From Acinetobacter rudis (GTDB lineage Bacteria; Pseudomonadota; Gammaproteobacteria; Pseudomonadales; Moraxellaceae), in the NCBI RefSeq assembly GCF_000829675.1, contig NZ_BBRX01000025.1, positions 24,785 to 88,784 of the forward strand: 64,000 bases of DNA, written 5' to 3'. Below, piece after piece: positions 27,899 to 36,093 of the stretch. The notes under the pieces are model-generated. The model ran no database searches and was not told where the DNA came from. It worked only from the letters and a program-made list of their open reading frames with translations. Within the stretch, counting starts at the first letter, position 1; the number at the start of each line of letters is the position of its first letter. The position numbers and the translations under genes are program-made.

Positions 27899-28429
27899 TT
27901 AGTGGCTTTGTTTTTGTAGTTCATAGTTTTTAGCTAAGTTACCTTGGATAATATTGCCATCTTGATCGAGTGCAATGATGTGATTTTCGCTAACGAAGTA
28001 TTGGCTTTTCTCTGCTGCTTCATCGAGTACTGCAATGTTGCCTGTTTTATCAAAGCTAAACTTACCCTTAGTGATGATCGCTTTGGCATCACCTTTTCCG
28101 AGGTAGGTTTGAGATAACTCATATGTTTTATCTGCATTTAAAGTAAGCTTGGTTTCTATACCTTCACAGCTTGCACATGGCAATATACCTTTATAGCTAC
28201 CATTCCAATCAAGGCTGGCTTGTGCATTGCCTTCAACAGACGGTTTAATGGCTTCTACTGCACTAGCAGCCGTTTCGGTGACTTGGCTAGCTACTGTTTC
28301 AACAACTTGACTTGCAGTAACTTCAGCTGTTTGTGATGTACTCGTGCTGTCAGTTGTATTTTGATTTGTTTTTGAACATGCTGCTAAGGCAAGTGTACTC
28401 AGTGATAGAACAAGTAATGTTTTTTTCAT
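27899..28429 (-). CDS. NlpE-like lipoprotein
   Basis: 176-residue lipoprotein. The signal peptide is MKKTLLVLSLSTLALAAC with lipobox LAAC and the lipidated Cys at residue 18. A Ser/Thr-rich linker runs over residues 20-65 (repeated T/S-Q-V-V/T-E-T-A/V units). It is followed by an NlpE N-terminal-type beta-barrel domain with WNGSYKGILPCASCEGIET, including the CxxC pair, and ending in NLAKNYELQK. E. coli NlpE senses surface attachment and lipoprotein or copper stress through Cpx. This protein has only the first domain, so signalling of that kind is not assured. Confidence 0.8.
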   Translation of the reverse strand: MKKTLLVLSLSTLALAACSKTNQNTTDSTSTSQTAEVTASQVVETVASQVTETAASAVEAIKPSVEGNAQASLDWNGSYKGILPCASCEGIETKLTLNADKTYELSQTYLGKGDAKAIITKGKFSFDKTGNIAVLDEAAEKSQYFVSENHIIALDQDGNIIQGNLAKNYELQKQSH

Positions 28430-28643
28430 GATTTTTCCTATATAAAATAAAAGTCTACGTTTGCATACTAAACAATATTATCAATAATTTTGCAAAAAAA
28501 ATTCAACCTAAGTTTTAAACTAGGTTGAAGTTGGTTTGTTAATAACTTGCTGAATATTAAATATTTATTTTATTTTTTTAACTGTTTGAGTATTCGTTTA
28601 CTTTTGTTGCAAAATTATTGCATAAGGAAATTTCTATAAAAAT

Positions 28644-28676
28644 ACAGCGTTGAAAAGAGAATCCATTTCAACGCTG
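28644..28676 (-). terminator. Intrinsic terminator after the flotillin gene
   Basis: AGCGTTGAAA / TTTCAACGCT stem immediately after the stop; on the minus strand followed by TATTTTTAT. Confidence 0.75.
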
Positions 28677-28682
28677 AATAGT

Positions 28683-30395
28683 TTAGTCTTGTGGACTAGC
28701 TGTTTTTTTTAGACTTTGAGTTAGTCCATTGATGTCACCACCTTGGATACCTAACTCATTCATCAGGCTATCAATTAATGGTGCTTGTGAACGATAGCGT
28801 AAGGCACTATTTACGACTTGGTCTGATAGAGCAACTTGTCCTGATTCATCAGTACTCGAAGCTGTAGAGCCACCTACACCACCTAAGCCGTTGACTTGGA
28901 GTATCTTAATATCATCAATATTTTCCATCGGCTTAACGCTTTCACGGATGATCTCAGGCAAGTATTTAATTAATGCTAAACGTACTTGCATTTCTACTTG
29001 TTCTGTAGACAAAATATTGTTGGCTTCGTTGACAGCACGAGTACCTTCAGCATCAACTTGATATTGTTTTTCTTGTGCAAGGGCCAATAAGATTTTTGCA
29101 TCAGATTCACCTTTGGCTTTGAGGCGCTGTTTTTCAGCATCAGCTTCAGCACTAATGCGGATTGCCTCAGCTTCGTCGACTGCTGCTTTTTTACCTGCTT
29201 CTGCCGCAACTGTAATCGAAATTGCATCTTTTTCAGCTTCTTGCTTTGCGGCAACCAAATCTACAGCTTTGGCACGCTCTGCACGCTGTGTTTCACGTAC
29301 AGTAAGTACTTCTTCCTCTGCTTTAACTGCTTGAGCACGTGCTAAATCAGCCTGAGCTTTGGCTTCTGACTCTGCACGAGATTTTTCAGCAATTGCAATT
29401 GCACGGTCTTGTTCAGCAAGCTCGATGGTTTTCTTTTGTTCAACTTGGGCTTTTTGAATTTGCTGAGCTTTAATAATGTTTTCATTTTCAACATCACGCG
29501 CAGAAGCAATACGTTTTAATTCGACTTCACGATTTGCAGCGATTTGAGCTTCTTCGGCTTCACGTTTTTTTGCAGCTTCTTGAGTTGAAATTTCTGCAAG
29601 TTGTTCTGCACGGCGAATTGAGATTTCACGCTCTTGTTGAAGTTTTGCGTACTCTTCTTCACGTAAAATCTGTAAACGTGCTTGTTCTGTTTCTAGATTT
29701 TTAGCTTTTATTGCGAGATCCGCATCTTGCTCAATATCGTTACGCTTTTTACGACGATCTTCAATCGTTTCAGTTAACTTCGTTAAACCTTCTGCATCGA
29801 AGGCATTTTGTGGGTTGAAATACTCAAAACCAGTTTGATCTAGACCGGTCAACGATACTGTTTCAAGTTCGAGACCATTTTTAAATAGATCTTCAGAAAC
29901 GACTTGTTGCACCTTTTGAACAAAATCTACACGCTTCTCATGAAGTTCTTCCATCGCCATTTCAGCAGCAACGGCACGTAAAGAGTCGACAAATTTACCT
30001 TCGACCAAATCTTTAAGTTCCTGCGGTGACATGGTTTTTTTACCGAGCGTTTGTGCTGCAGTGGCGATAGATTCGGCTGTCGGTTTTACACGCACATAAA
30101 ATTCGGCCATTACATCAACACGCATACGATCACGCGTAATGAGTGCTTGATCAGCAGCACGTTTTACTTCAAGACGTAGGGTATTCATGTTTACAGGAAT
30201 AACTTCATGTAAGACAGGCAGTACGATTGCACCACCATCTAGTATGACTTTTTCACCACTTAAACCAGTTCGTACGAAAGAAACTTCTTTACTTGATCTC
30301 TTATAAAGGCGTGCAACAATGATCCCTATAACAACGAGTGCCGCTAAGATAATCCCTGCAATTGTGATAATTTGATAAAAAGTTGAATTAAACAT
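28683..30395 (-). CDS. yqiK: YqiK-type flotillin (SPFH-domain membrane protein)
   Basis: 570 residues. One N-terminal membrane helix (ITIAGIILAALVVIGIIVA) is followed by an SPFH/band-7 domain at about residues 35-215. A long coiled coil rich in Ala, Glu, Lys and Arg covers about residues 215-450, typical of flotillins, and a Gly/Ser-rich tail follows. Flotillins form oligomeric membrane scaffolds in lipid microdomains. The upstream gene (stop at 30408, 12 bases away) is a YqiJ-type protein, giving the yqiJ-yqiK pair known from E. coli. Confidence 0.88.
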   Translation of the reverse strand: MFNSTFYQIITIAGIILAALVVIGIIVARLYKRSSKEVSFVRTGLSGEKVILDGGAIVLPVLHEVIPVNMNTLRLEVKRAADQALITRDRMRVDVMAEFYVRVKPTAESIATAAQTLGKKTMSPQELKDLVEGKFVDSLRAVAAEMAMEELHEKRVDFVQKVQQVVSEDLFKNGLELETVSLTGLDQTGFEYFNPQNAFDAEGLTKLTETIEDRRKKRNDIEQDADLAIKAKNLETEQARLQILREEEYAKLQQEREISIRRAEQLAEISTQEAAKKREAEEAQIAANREVELKRIASARDVENENIIKAQQIQKAQVEQKKTIELAEQDRAIAIAEKSRAESEAKAQADLARAQAVKAEEEVLTVRETQRAERAKAVDLVAAKQEAEKDAISITVAAEAGKKAAVDEAEAIRISAEADAEKQRLKAKGESDAKILLALAQEKQYQVDAEGTRAVNEANNILSTEQVEMQVRLALIKYLPEIIRESVKPMENIDDIKILQVNGLGGVGGSTASSTDESGQVALSDQVVNSALRYRSQAPLIDSLMNELGIQGGDINGLTQSLKKTASPQD

Positions 30396-30407
30396 TTATT
30401 GTCTCTT

Positions 30408-31058
30408 TTAAATAAATTCTGATGTAGCTTTAAAACCCAGTGTAGTGCGTTGTGTTAAGACAACGTGTTGTCCTTGAACATAAATAGTATCTGTTTCAGG
30501 TTCGACTAAAACGTAGTGGGTTAAACCAAATTGATCCTTCACTTTGGCTTGTGCTGGAGAATTAGGCTTAGCTTCACCTAGTATAATTATCCCTGTTCTG
30601 CCAATAAGTTCATCACTATAGATCGCTGTGCTTTGGTCTTGAGGTAAAATTTTGGCAATTATGAGAGCACTAAAGCGTACTAGAGGCATACACAATAGCA
30701 AACTTGCAGGTGCAGCAATCCAGATAGATAAATAGTGTCCAGACACTGTATAAATTAAGGACTGGCCGATGAAGCCAAATAGGGCATATACCGTGAGGAA
30801 AATGACGAACCAAATCAGCAAAGGTACTTTGCCGAGATATAGCCATTCTAAAAGACTTACAAATGCTGAATTATTTTCTACAGTTTGTAATTCAACATGT
30901 TGGCCAGTAATTTGATCAGGAAGAAATTGTTCTAATAAACCTTGGCTACTTGAGCCAACTAATAAAAGAATGGCCTCAGTAATACCTAAAAACAGCATTA
31001 AACATAAACTGATGCTAAAAACTAAATTGGCAGGCTCTATAAATAATTGCCATAACAT
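30408..31058 (-). CDS. yqiJ: YqiJ-type membrane protein with OB-fold (NfeD-like)
   Basis: 216 residues. Three or four membrane segments (LVFSISLCLMLFLGITEAIL, LLIWFVIFLTVYALFGFIGQ, IWIAAPASLLLCMPLV) precede a C-terminal beta-rich OB-fold of about 70 residues (LIGRTGIIILGEAKPNSPAQ). NfeD/YqiJ proteins are partners of flotillin-like proteins. It is first in a two-gene operon with the flotillin gene. The ATG is preceded by the weak AGATATAA... region; no good Shine-Dalgarno was seen. Confidence 0.82.
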   Translation of the reverse strand: MLWQLFIEPANLVFSISLCLMLFLGITEAILLLVGSSSQGLLEQFLPDQITGQHVELQTVENNSAFVSLLEWLYLGKVPLLIWFVIFLTVYALFGFIGQSLIYTVSGHYLSIWIAAPASLLLCMPLVRFSALIIAKILPQDQSTAIYSDELIGRTGIIILGEAKPNSPAQAKVKDQFGLTHYVLVEPETDTIYVQGQHVVLTQRTTLGFKATSEFI

Positions 31059-31213
31059 AAGATATAAATTACCCGTAATATCTGTAAAATAAGTTAATTA
31101 TTTGAAATAGTATTAGATAAATAAATGAGTTAGATTTATTTAAAATTTAATTAGCACATATTATAAGCTACAGCAGCGGCTTGCAAGAAAAAAAGAAATT
31201 ATGAATTTTAGAT

Positions 31214-31248
31214 AAAAAAATACGCAATGATTGGGGTGATCATTGCGT
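31214..31248 (-). terminator. Intrinsic terminator, minus strand, downstream of trpS
   Basis: Perfect 10-base stem ACGCAATGAT / ATCATTGCGT with a seven-base loop and a seven-T tract on the minus strand. It is 227 bases beyond the trpS stop and is the first terminator after it. Confidence 0.8.
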
Positions 31249-31474
31249 AGAACAACGAATCTGCTTTCACAGCTTCGGTTAAGTTGGAGGATATGGAATC
31301 AACTGAGTCCATGCCATGTAGAGATAATAGATAAATTCACCTGCAGACTCATTGGTATTCGCGTAATTAAGTGTAATATCACGTTAATTTATATGAGGTT
31401 TTCGCAAGTAGGTATCCTCTCTACATGTAGGCTATATTTATATTATGAATTGATATTCAACAATATAAATCGAC
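31249..31474. other. Noncoding trailer between trpS and its terminator
   Basis: 226 bases read through before the first terminator. CTCTACATG-like words occur twice (about 31316-31325 and 31418-31428, the second inside palindromic CTACATGTAG). No convincing ORF and no known RNA family recognised. Could contain a 3' UTR-derived small RNA. Confidence 0.3.
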
Positions 31475-32488
31475 TTAGAAGCGAAAAACCCCTAAACCTG
31501 CTTTCACTTCATCTAAAGTTTGTTGTGTAATATCTCGACACTTGTCTGTACCAGTGCGCAAGATGTCCAAGATGTAATCAGGATCTTTTGCAAGCTCCAT
31601 GCGACGCTCACGGATAGGTCCAATGAGTTCTTTTAATACGCCTTCAAGACGCTTTTTGACAGTACCATCGCCTAAACCGCCACGACGATAATGCGCTTTC
31701 AACTCTTCAACTTCTTCTTTATTTGGATCAAAGGCATCGAGATAAGTAAAGACAATATTACCCTCAACTTGACCTGGATCTTCAATACGCAAATGATTTG
31801 GATCGGTATACATCGCATTGACAGCTTTTTTAATATCTTTATCCGTGGCATCCAAGACGATGGTATTGCCTAATGATTTAGACATCTTCGCTTTACCATC
31901 AAAACCAGGCAAACGGCTCATGTTTGATAGTAATGCTTTGCATTCTGGAAGTAGGTCGTGTCCAATCTGGCGATTAATACGACGCACAACTTCATTGGTT
32001 TGCTCAATCATTGGAATTTGGTCTTCACCAACAGGAACCACAGTGGCTTTAAATGCTGTGATATCTGCTGCTTGAGCGATTGGGTAACATAAAAATCCAG
32101 CTGGAATATCACGTTCAAAACCACGTAATTGAATTTCAGCTTTAATGGTTGGGTTGCGCTCAAGACGTGCCACGCTGACAAAATTCAGATATAGCATGGT
32201 GAGTTCATTAAGTGCTGGTAAGCTAGATTGAACACAAATTGTTGTTTTAGTTGGATCAATACCAACAGCTAAATAATCAGTTGCAACTTCGATAATATTG
32301 CGGCGAACTTTTTCAAAATTATCAGCATTATCAGTGAACGCCTGAGCATCAGCTAATAGTAAGTGTTGGTGATGAGAGTCTTGTAGACCAACGCGTGAAC
32401 GTAGTGAACCAACAAAATGGCCTAAATGTAATTGTCCTGTTGGACGATCTCCAGTCAAAATAATAGGACGCGAATCTAGATTACTCAT
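31475..32488 (-). CDS. trpS: Tryptophanyl-tRNA synthetase
   Basis: 337-residue class I synthetase. The HIGH-like motif sits in TGDRPTGQLHLGHFVGSL near residue 13, and the KMSKS motif in GKAKMSKSLGN near residue 203. The C-terminal part (RRGGLGDGTVKKRLEGVL) is of the shorter bacterial type. It charges tRNA-Trp in the cytosol. The promoter region lies in the 373-base gap to the right. No leader peptide rich in Trp was seen. Confidence 0.96.
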   Translation of the reverse strand: MSNLDSRPIILTGDRPTGQLHLGHFVGSLRSRVGLQDSHHQHLLLADAQAFTDNADNFEKVRRNIIEVATDYLAVGIDPTKTTICVQSSLPALNELTMLYLNFVSVARLERNPTIKAEIQLRGFERDIPAGFLCYPIAQAADITAFKATVVPVGEDQIPMIEQTNEVVRRINRQIGHDLLPECKALLSNMSRLPGFDGKAKMSKSLGNTIVLDATDKDIKKAVNAMYTDPNHLRIEDPGQVEGNIVFTYLDAFDPNKEEVEELKAHYRRGGLGDGTVKKRLEGVLKELIGPIRERRMELAKDPDYILDILRTGTDKCRDITQQTLDEVKAGLGVFRF

Positions 32489-32861
32489 TAACTATTCCAA
32501 TCTTTCTGTAAATGCACATTGCTCAATGATTGTGCTTTGATGAATAGCGTACATTGTACGGGAATATTTTTTTTTATGTCAGTAAGAAAAAAACAAATCG
32601 TAGATAAACTCAAGTAAAAAATAGTGTGAATTGCTTAACTTTGTGCTCACCAGTATTTTTTAATCCTTGATTAGAGACCCAAATCAGTAAATTGATTCAT
32701 AAATCATAGATATGAGCGTTAATTTTTATAAGCATAAAGTTAAAAAATAGTGAAAAATAATACTTTTGTTTTTTTTGCTGGTTCTATCAATATACAATAT
32801 CGTGTCCATCAATTGCTGGTGGCAACCAAATTTGAAATAAAAACTAATGGTTAGGAGTCGC
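32489..32861. other. Divergent intergenic region between trpS and the antiporter gene
   Basis: 373 bases, AT-rich with several A and T runs. No ORF or stable hairpin stands out. It must hold the promoters for both divergent genes. The antiporter ribosome-binding site (TTAGGAG) is at its right end. Confidence 0.4.
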
Positions 32862-34361
32862 ATGGGTAATTATTTTCTACTACAGTTTTTTACGGTAATT
32901 TTTGCGTTATCTATTGTGACGACCATATTTAATAAACGAATTTTAGGTTTTCCACAGGCAATAGGCGTACCAATTGTTTCTGCAATTTTGGTCTTTATAT
33001 TGCAGTGGGGGGCGAGTTTATTAAGTGGCAATCAGTTTATCACTATTAATATTCATAGTATTGAGGACGCAGTTCGTAAAATCGATTTTTATGACTTTCT
33101 TGTGAACGGTGTAATTTGTTTTATTTTAACCTCATCCGCACTTAAGTTTAAAGTTTCTGATTTAAGAACCTTTTGGAAGCCGATTGGTATTTTGGCAACC
33201 ATAGCTTTGGTATTGTGTGCTGTTTTTTACGGTGGACTGTTATATGGTTTCCAGTATCTGATTGGTGAGCCTGTCCCGATTTTAATCTTATTCCTATTGG
33301 GATCTGCATTAGTTGCGACTGACCCGATTGGGGTTAAAGGTGTATTAAGCTCTGTACGCGCTCCGCATCATTTAATGATTAAGCTTGAAGGTGAGTCATT
33401 ATTTAATGATGCCATGTGTATTGCGATCTTTATGACACTGTTAAATGTCTTAGAGGGGGAGCATTTTAGCTTACTGGCCACCTTACAGACTTTGCTCTAT
33501 GAGATTGTTGTTGCTGTTGTGATTGGTTGGGCTTTTGGATTAGGGATATTGCGTTTACTTAAAGGTAAACATGAGATGGAGTCTCTGATTTTAACCACAG
33601 CACTACTGGCTTGTGGTTCTTATTTGGTGGCTCTTTTTGCCCATGCTTCCGCACCTATTGCCTGTGTGATTGGTGGTCTAATCGTTGGTAATAAATGGGG
33701 AGAGATTTTAGCTGAGCGTGAAGTACGTGAGGTGAACCATTTTTGGCATACTGTAGAAGGTATTATCAACTCTTTTCTTTTTACTTTGATTGGCCTAGAA
33801 ATTTTTATCTTGGATTTAAGTTCTAGTCTAATCTTTGGCGGTATTGTCGCCTTTGTTTTATTGCACTTATCGCGTTTTGCAGCAAACTTTTTATCCTTTG
33901 CATTTTTTCCAAGTTTCCGACAAAAGAGCTACAACGGTAGTTTGGTGATCTTATCTTGGGGTGGAGTGCGTGGTGGGATCTCGTTGGCATTAATCCTCGC
34001 TGTTGCAAACATTCCTGAATTACGTCAGTACAGCAGTATTTTAATTGGATATACATTTATCAGTGTATTACTGTCAGGTGTTGTTTGTGGTTTAGGTTTA
34101 CCTGCTGTGATGAATGCATTTTATTATAACCCGAATGAAGAGAAACGAGGTTTTAAGGGCTGGTATCAGCGCATGTGTAATAAGCTCAATCGTAAGGAGT
34201 ATAAATACATCGTGGGTGAAGATAAATATGGTAATGAAACCATTACCATCTATAAGCCAGAAAGCTTTGTTGACGAAAAAACAGAAGATGGTGTTGCAAC
34301 ATTACATCGCCCTGATAAAGCCGAAGAGTTAAAACGCTTAGAGCAGCCGGGTAATTTCTAA
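32862..34361 (+). CDS. CPA1-family Na+(K+)/H+ antiporter
   Basis: 499-residue inner-membrane cation:proton antiporter with about 12 segments and a cytoplasmic tail of about 90 residues. Family marks: LLGSALVATDPIGVKG (the TDP of the ion site), LEGESLFNDA (ND pair of electroneutral exchangers) and LSWGGVRGGISLALILA. I start at ATG 32862, with AGGAG six bases upstream; an in-frame ATG five codons earlier precedes that site and is rejected. A small alkyltransferase-like gene follows after 13 bases. Whether it moves Na+ or K+ cannot be told. Confidence 0.9.
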   Translation: MGNYFLLQFFTVIFALSIVTTIFNKRILGFPQAIGVPIVSAILVFILQWGASLLSGNQFITINIHSIEDAVRKIDFYDFLVNGVICFILTSSALKFKVSDLRTFWKPIGILATIALVLCAVFYGGLLYGFQYLIGEPVPILILFLLGSALVATDPIGVKGVLSSVRAPHHLMIKLEGESLFNDAMCIAIFMTLLNVLEGEHFSLLATLQTLLYEIVVAVVIGWAFGLGILRLLKGKHEMESLILTTALLACGSYLVALFAHASAPIACVIGGLIVGNKWGEILAEREVREVNHFWHTVEGIINSFLFTLIGLEIFILDLSSSLIFGGIVAFVLLHLSRFAANFLSFAFFPSFRQKSYNGSLVILSWGGVRGGISLALILAVANIPELRQYSSILIGYTFISVLLSGVVCGLGLPAVMNAFYYNPNEEKRGFKGWYQRMCNKLNRKEYKYIVGEDKYGNETITIYKPESFVDEKTEDGVATLHRPDKAEELKRLEQPGNF

Positions 34362-34374
34362 GGATAACTTGGCA

Positions 34375-34710
34375 ATGAATGGACAGGGGATGAATAAGCA
34401 AAGTGCAGAGCTCGCACAATTAATTGTTGCAGTCGTACAATTGATTCCCTACGGTAAAGTGGCAAGTTATGGGCAAGTTGCTCGACTTGCTGGTTTACCC
34501 AGACATGCGAGGCTTGTTGGCAGAGTTTTGTCTCAACTCGATGCAACGAGTGAATTACCTTGGCATCGGGTATTGAATAGTCAGGGTGTGATTCGTATAG
34601 AAAAATATAATGCTGCAGGCGAAAATCTTCAGAGTTTAAAACTTATGCAAGAAGGGGTGATCGTTCTGAATGGAAAGGTCAATCTAAAAGTATTTCAATG
34701 GCAGCCTTAA
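34375..34710 (+). CDS. Alkyltransferase-like protein (Atl, MGMT family)
   Basis: About 111-residue protein equal to the DNA-binding domain of O6-methylguanine-DNA methyltransferase. The methyl-acceptor PCHRV motif reads PWHRVL here (Trp in place of Cys), the hallmark of alkyltransferase-like proteins that bind O6-alkylguanine and hand it to nucleotide excision repair instead of removing the alkyl group. The helix-turn-helix is ASYGQVARLAGLP with the Arg finger in ARLVGRVL. Starts at 34369 (TTG), 34375 and 34390 are possible; I prefer ATG 34375. It probably shares the antiporter transcript. Confidence 0.88.
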   Translation: MNGQGMNKQSAELAQLIVAVVQLIPYGKVASYGQVARLAGLPRHARLVGRVLSQLDATSELPWHRVLNSQGVIRIEKYNAAGENLQSLKLMQEGVIVLNGKVNLKVFQWQP

Positions 34711-34726
34711 GCGCTTTTGAATAATA

Positions 34727-34753
34727 TTAAGCCTCGCTATTGCGAGGCTTAAT
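34727..34753. terminator. Bidirectional terminator after atl
   Basis: ATTAAGCCTCGC / GCGAGGCTTAAT palindrome between convergent genes. T tracts are short. Confidence 0.6.
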
Positions 34754-34793
34754 ATATTTAGAATATAGATTTTATTCTAAAAGTAATCATAGA

Positions 34794-35234
34794 CTAGCTT
34801 TTTACTACCAGCACTGGAATATTTAATTCAGTAATCAAGCTTTGGGCAACACTTCCTAAGAAGAGTTTCTTAATTCCCGTGCGACCATGTGAGCTTAATA
34901 CTACAAGGTCGATTTTATGGTCTGCAACTGCTTGAGCAATCGTTTGATGAATATTTTCACCTTCAAGCAATAGCGTTTCTACATCAATACCCTCAGCCGC
35001 AAATGCTTGTTGAGCTTTTTCAATATTTTCCTTAATAAAATTGCGTGCACGCTCAATCAATTGATTTGATTGACCATAAGCGAAATATTCTGAAGCAATA
35101 TACGGGTCCAGTGTCATTACCTGAACGACAGTAACTTTACTGTTAAATTTTTTAGCTAATTCAGCAGCGTGTTTTACCACTGTCATAGCAGTTTCTGAGC
35201 CGTCCACAGGTACTAGAATATTTTGATAAGTCAT
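34794..35234 (-). CDS. Universal stress protein, UspA family
   Basis: 146-residue single-domain Usp with the Rossmann-like fold. It starts ILVPVDGSETAMTVVKHA and has the ATP-binding pattern SSHGRTGIKKLFLGSVAQ followed by PVLVVK, so it is of the nucleotide-binding subgroup. Such proteins help survive starvation, oxidative and respiratory stress, by largely undefined means. Monocistronic, with AGGAG before the ATG. A terminator is shared with the convergent atl gene. Confidence 0.9.
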   Translation of the reverse strand: MTYQNILVPVDGSETAMTVVKHAAELAKKFNSKVTVVQVMTLDPYIASEYFAYGQSNQLIERARNFIKENIEKAQQAFAAEGIDVETLLLEGENIHQTIAQAVADHKIDLVVLSSHGRTGIKKLFLGSVAQSLITELNIPVLVVKS

Positions 35235-35476
35235 GAAGATCTCTCCTTATTGTTGTCGCAAGTCATAAAAAATCAAACTGTTAGTATATTGTTGATGATG
35301 TTAAAACCATGTCATCTGTCTAGATCATAACTGGTATTTATATAATATAAAACCTATTAAATTCCTAAGGATAATATATTGTTAGACGCTGCTAGGTAAT
35401 TGATAAACTTAGTATGTCTCTATAAAAATATACTACTAGATAAAACTAAATATAAATGTGATCCAAGTTGCGAAAA

Positions 35477-35510
35477 TAAAAAAGCCAGCTAAGAAGAGCT
35501 GGCTTTTTTA
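35477..35510 (-). terminator. Intrinsic terminator after greA
   Basis: AAAAAGCCAGCT / AGCTGGCTTTTTT hairpin, 18 bases past the greA stop codon, with T tracts on both strands. Confidence 0.88.
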
Positions 35511-35528
35511 GGAAAATACGGGAACCGA

Positions 35529-36005
35529 TTAAATATATTCTACAGAAACTACTTCGTACTCAACCTCTCCTTGAGGCGTTACGATTTTGGCATCATCACC
35601 TTCGTATTTACCTAATAAACCCCGTGCAATGGGAGAGTTAACAGATATTTTATTGATTTTAAAATCAGCCTCATCATCACCGACGATTTTATAGGTTTTT
35701 CTTTCTTCGGTGTCAAGGTTTTCAATCGTTACCGTTACACCAAATACGATACGGCCATTGTGCTCAAGTTCATTGATATCAATAACTTGTGCAGCCCCTA
35801 ACTTGCCTTCAATATCTTGAATGCGTCCTTCACAAAAGCCTTGCTGTTCACGAGCGGCATGGTACTCAGCATTTTCTTTGAGATCCCCATGTTCACGTGC
35901 TTCTGCAATAGCAGCTGTAATGCGTGGACGATCAACTGATTTTAATTGGTGTAACTCTTTCTCTAGGGCTTCTTTGCCTTCGGGAGTCATAGGATAACGT
36001 TGCAT
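35529..36005 (-). CDS. greA: GreA, transcription elongation factor
   Basis: 158-residue factor that enters the RNA polymerase secondary channel and stimulates cleavage of backtracked RNA. The N-terminal coiled coil has the acidic tip motif [14 protein letters not shown] at about residues 40-53. The C-terminal FKBP-like domain ends [19 protein letters not shown] start at ATG 36005 ([10 protein letters not shown]), preceded by GAGGG; an in-frame extension of 19 codons upstream overlaps the carB terminator and is rejected. It follows carAB on the same strand but is separated from it by an intrinsic terminator. Confidence 0.95.
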   Translation of the reverse strand: MQRYPMTPEGKEALEKELHQLKSVDRPRITAAIAEAREHGDLKENAEYHAAREQQGFCEGRIQDIEGKLGAAQVIDINELEHNGRIVFGVTVTIENLDTEERKTYKIVGDDEADFKINKISVNSPIARGLLGKYEGDDAKIVTPQGEVEYEVVSVEYI

Positions 36006-36045
36006 TGTTGTCCCTCTGCTAGTAAGAAAAATTGATAACTCAAAA

Positions 36046-36080
36046 ATAAAAAATCCCGCCACCGATCAAGTAGCGGGATT
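36046..36080 (-). terminator. Intrinsic terminator between carB and greA
   Basis: AATCCCGC / GCGGGATT stem with a 12-base loop; on the minus strand followed by TTTTTTATTTTTG. It lies 14 bases after the carB stop. Confidence 0.88.
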
Positions 36081-36093
36081 GATCGGTAGAGAA

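Noticed and set aside
28994..29334. Ala- and Lys-rich open frames within the flotillin gene
   Set aside because: By-products of the repetitive coiled-coil coding sequence in other frames.
31243..31530. 95-codon plus-strand frame between yqiJ and trpS
   Set aside because: Overlaps the minus-strand terminator and the trpS 3' end, no ribosome-binding site, composition unlike local proteins.
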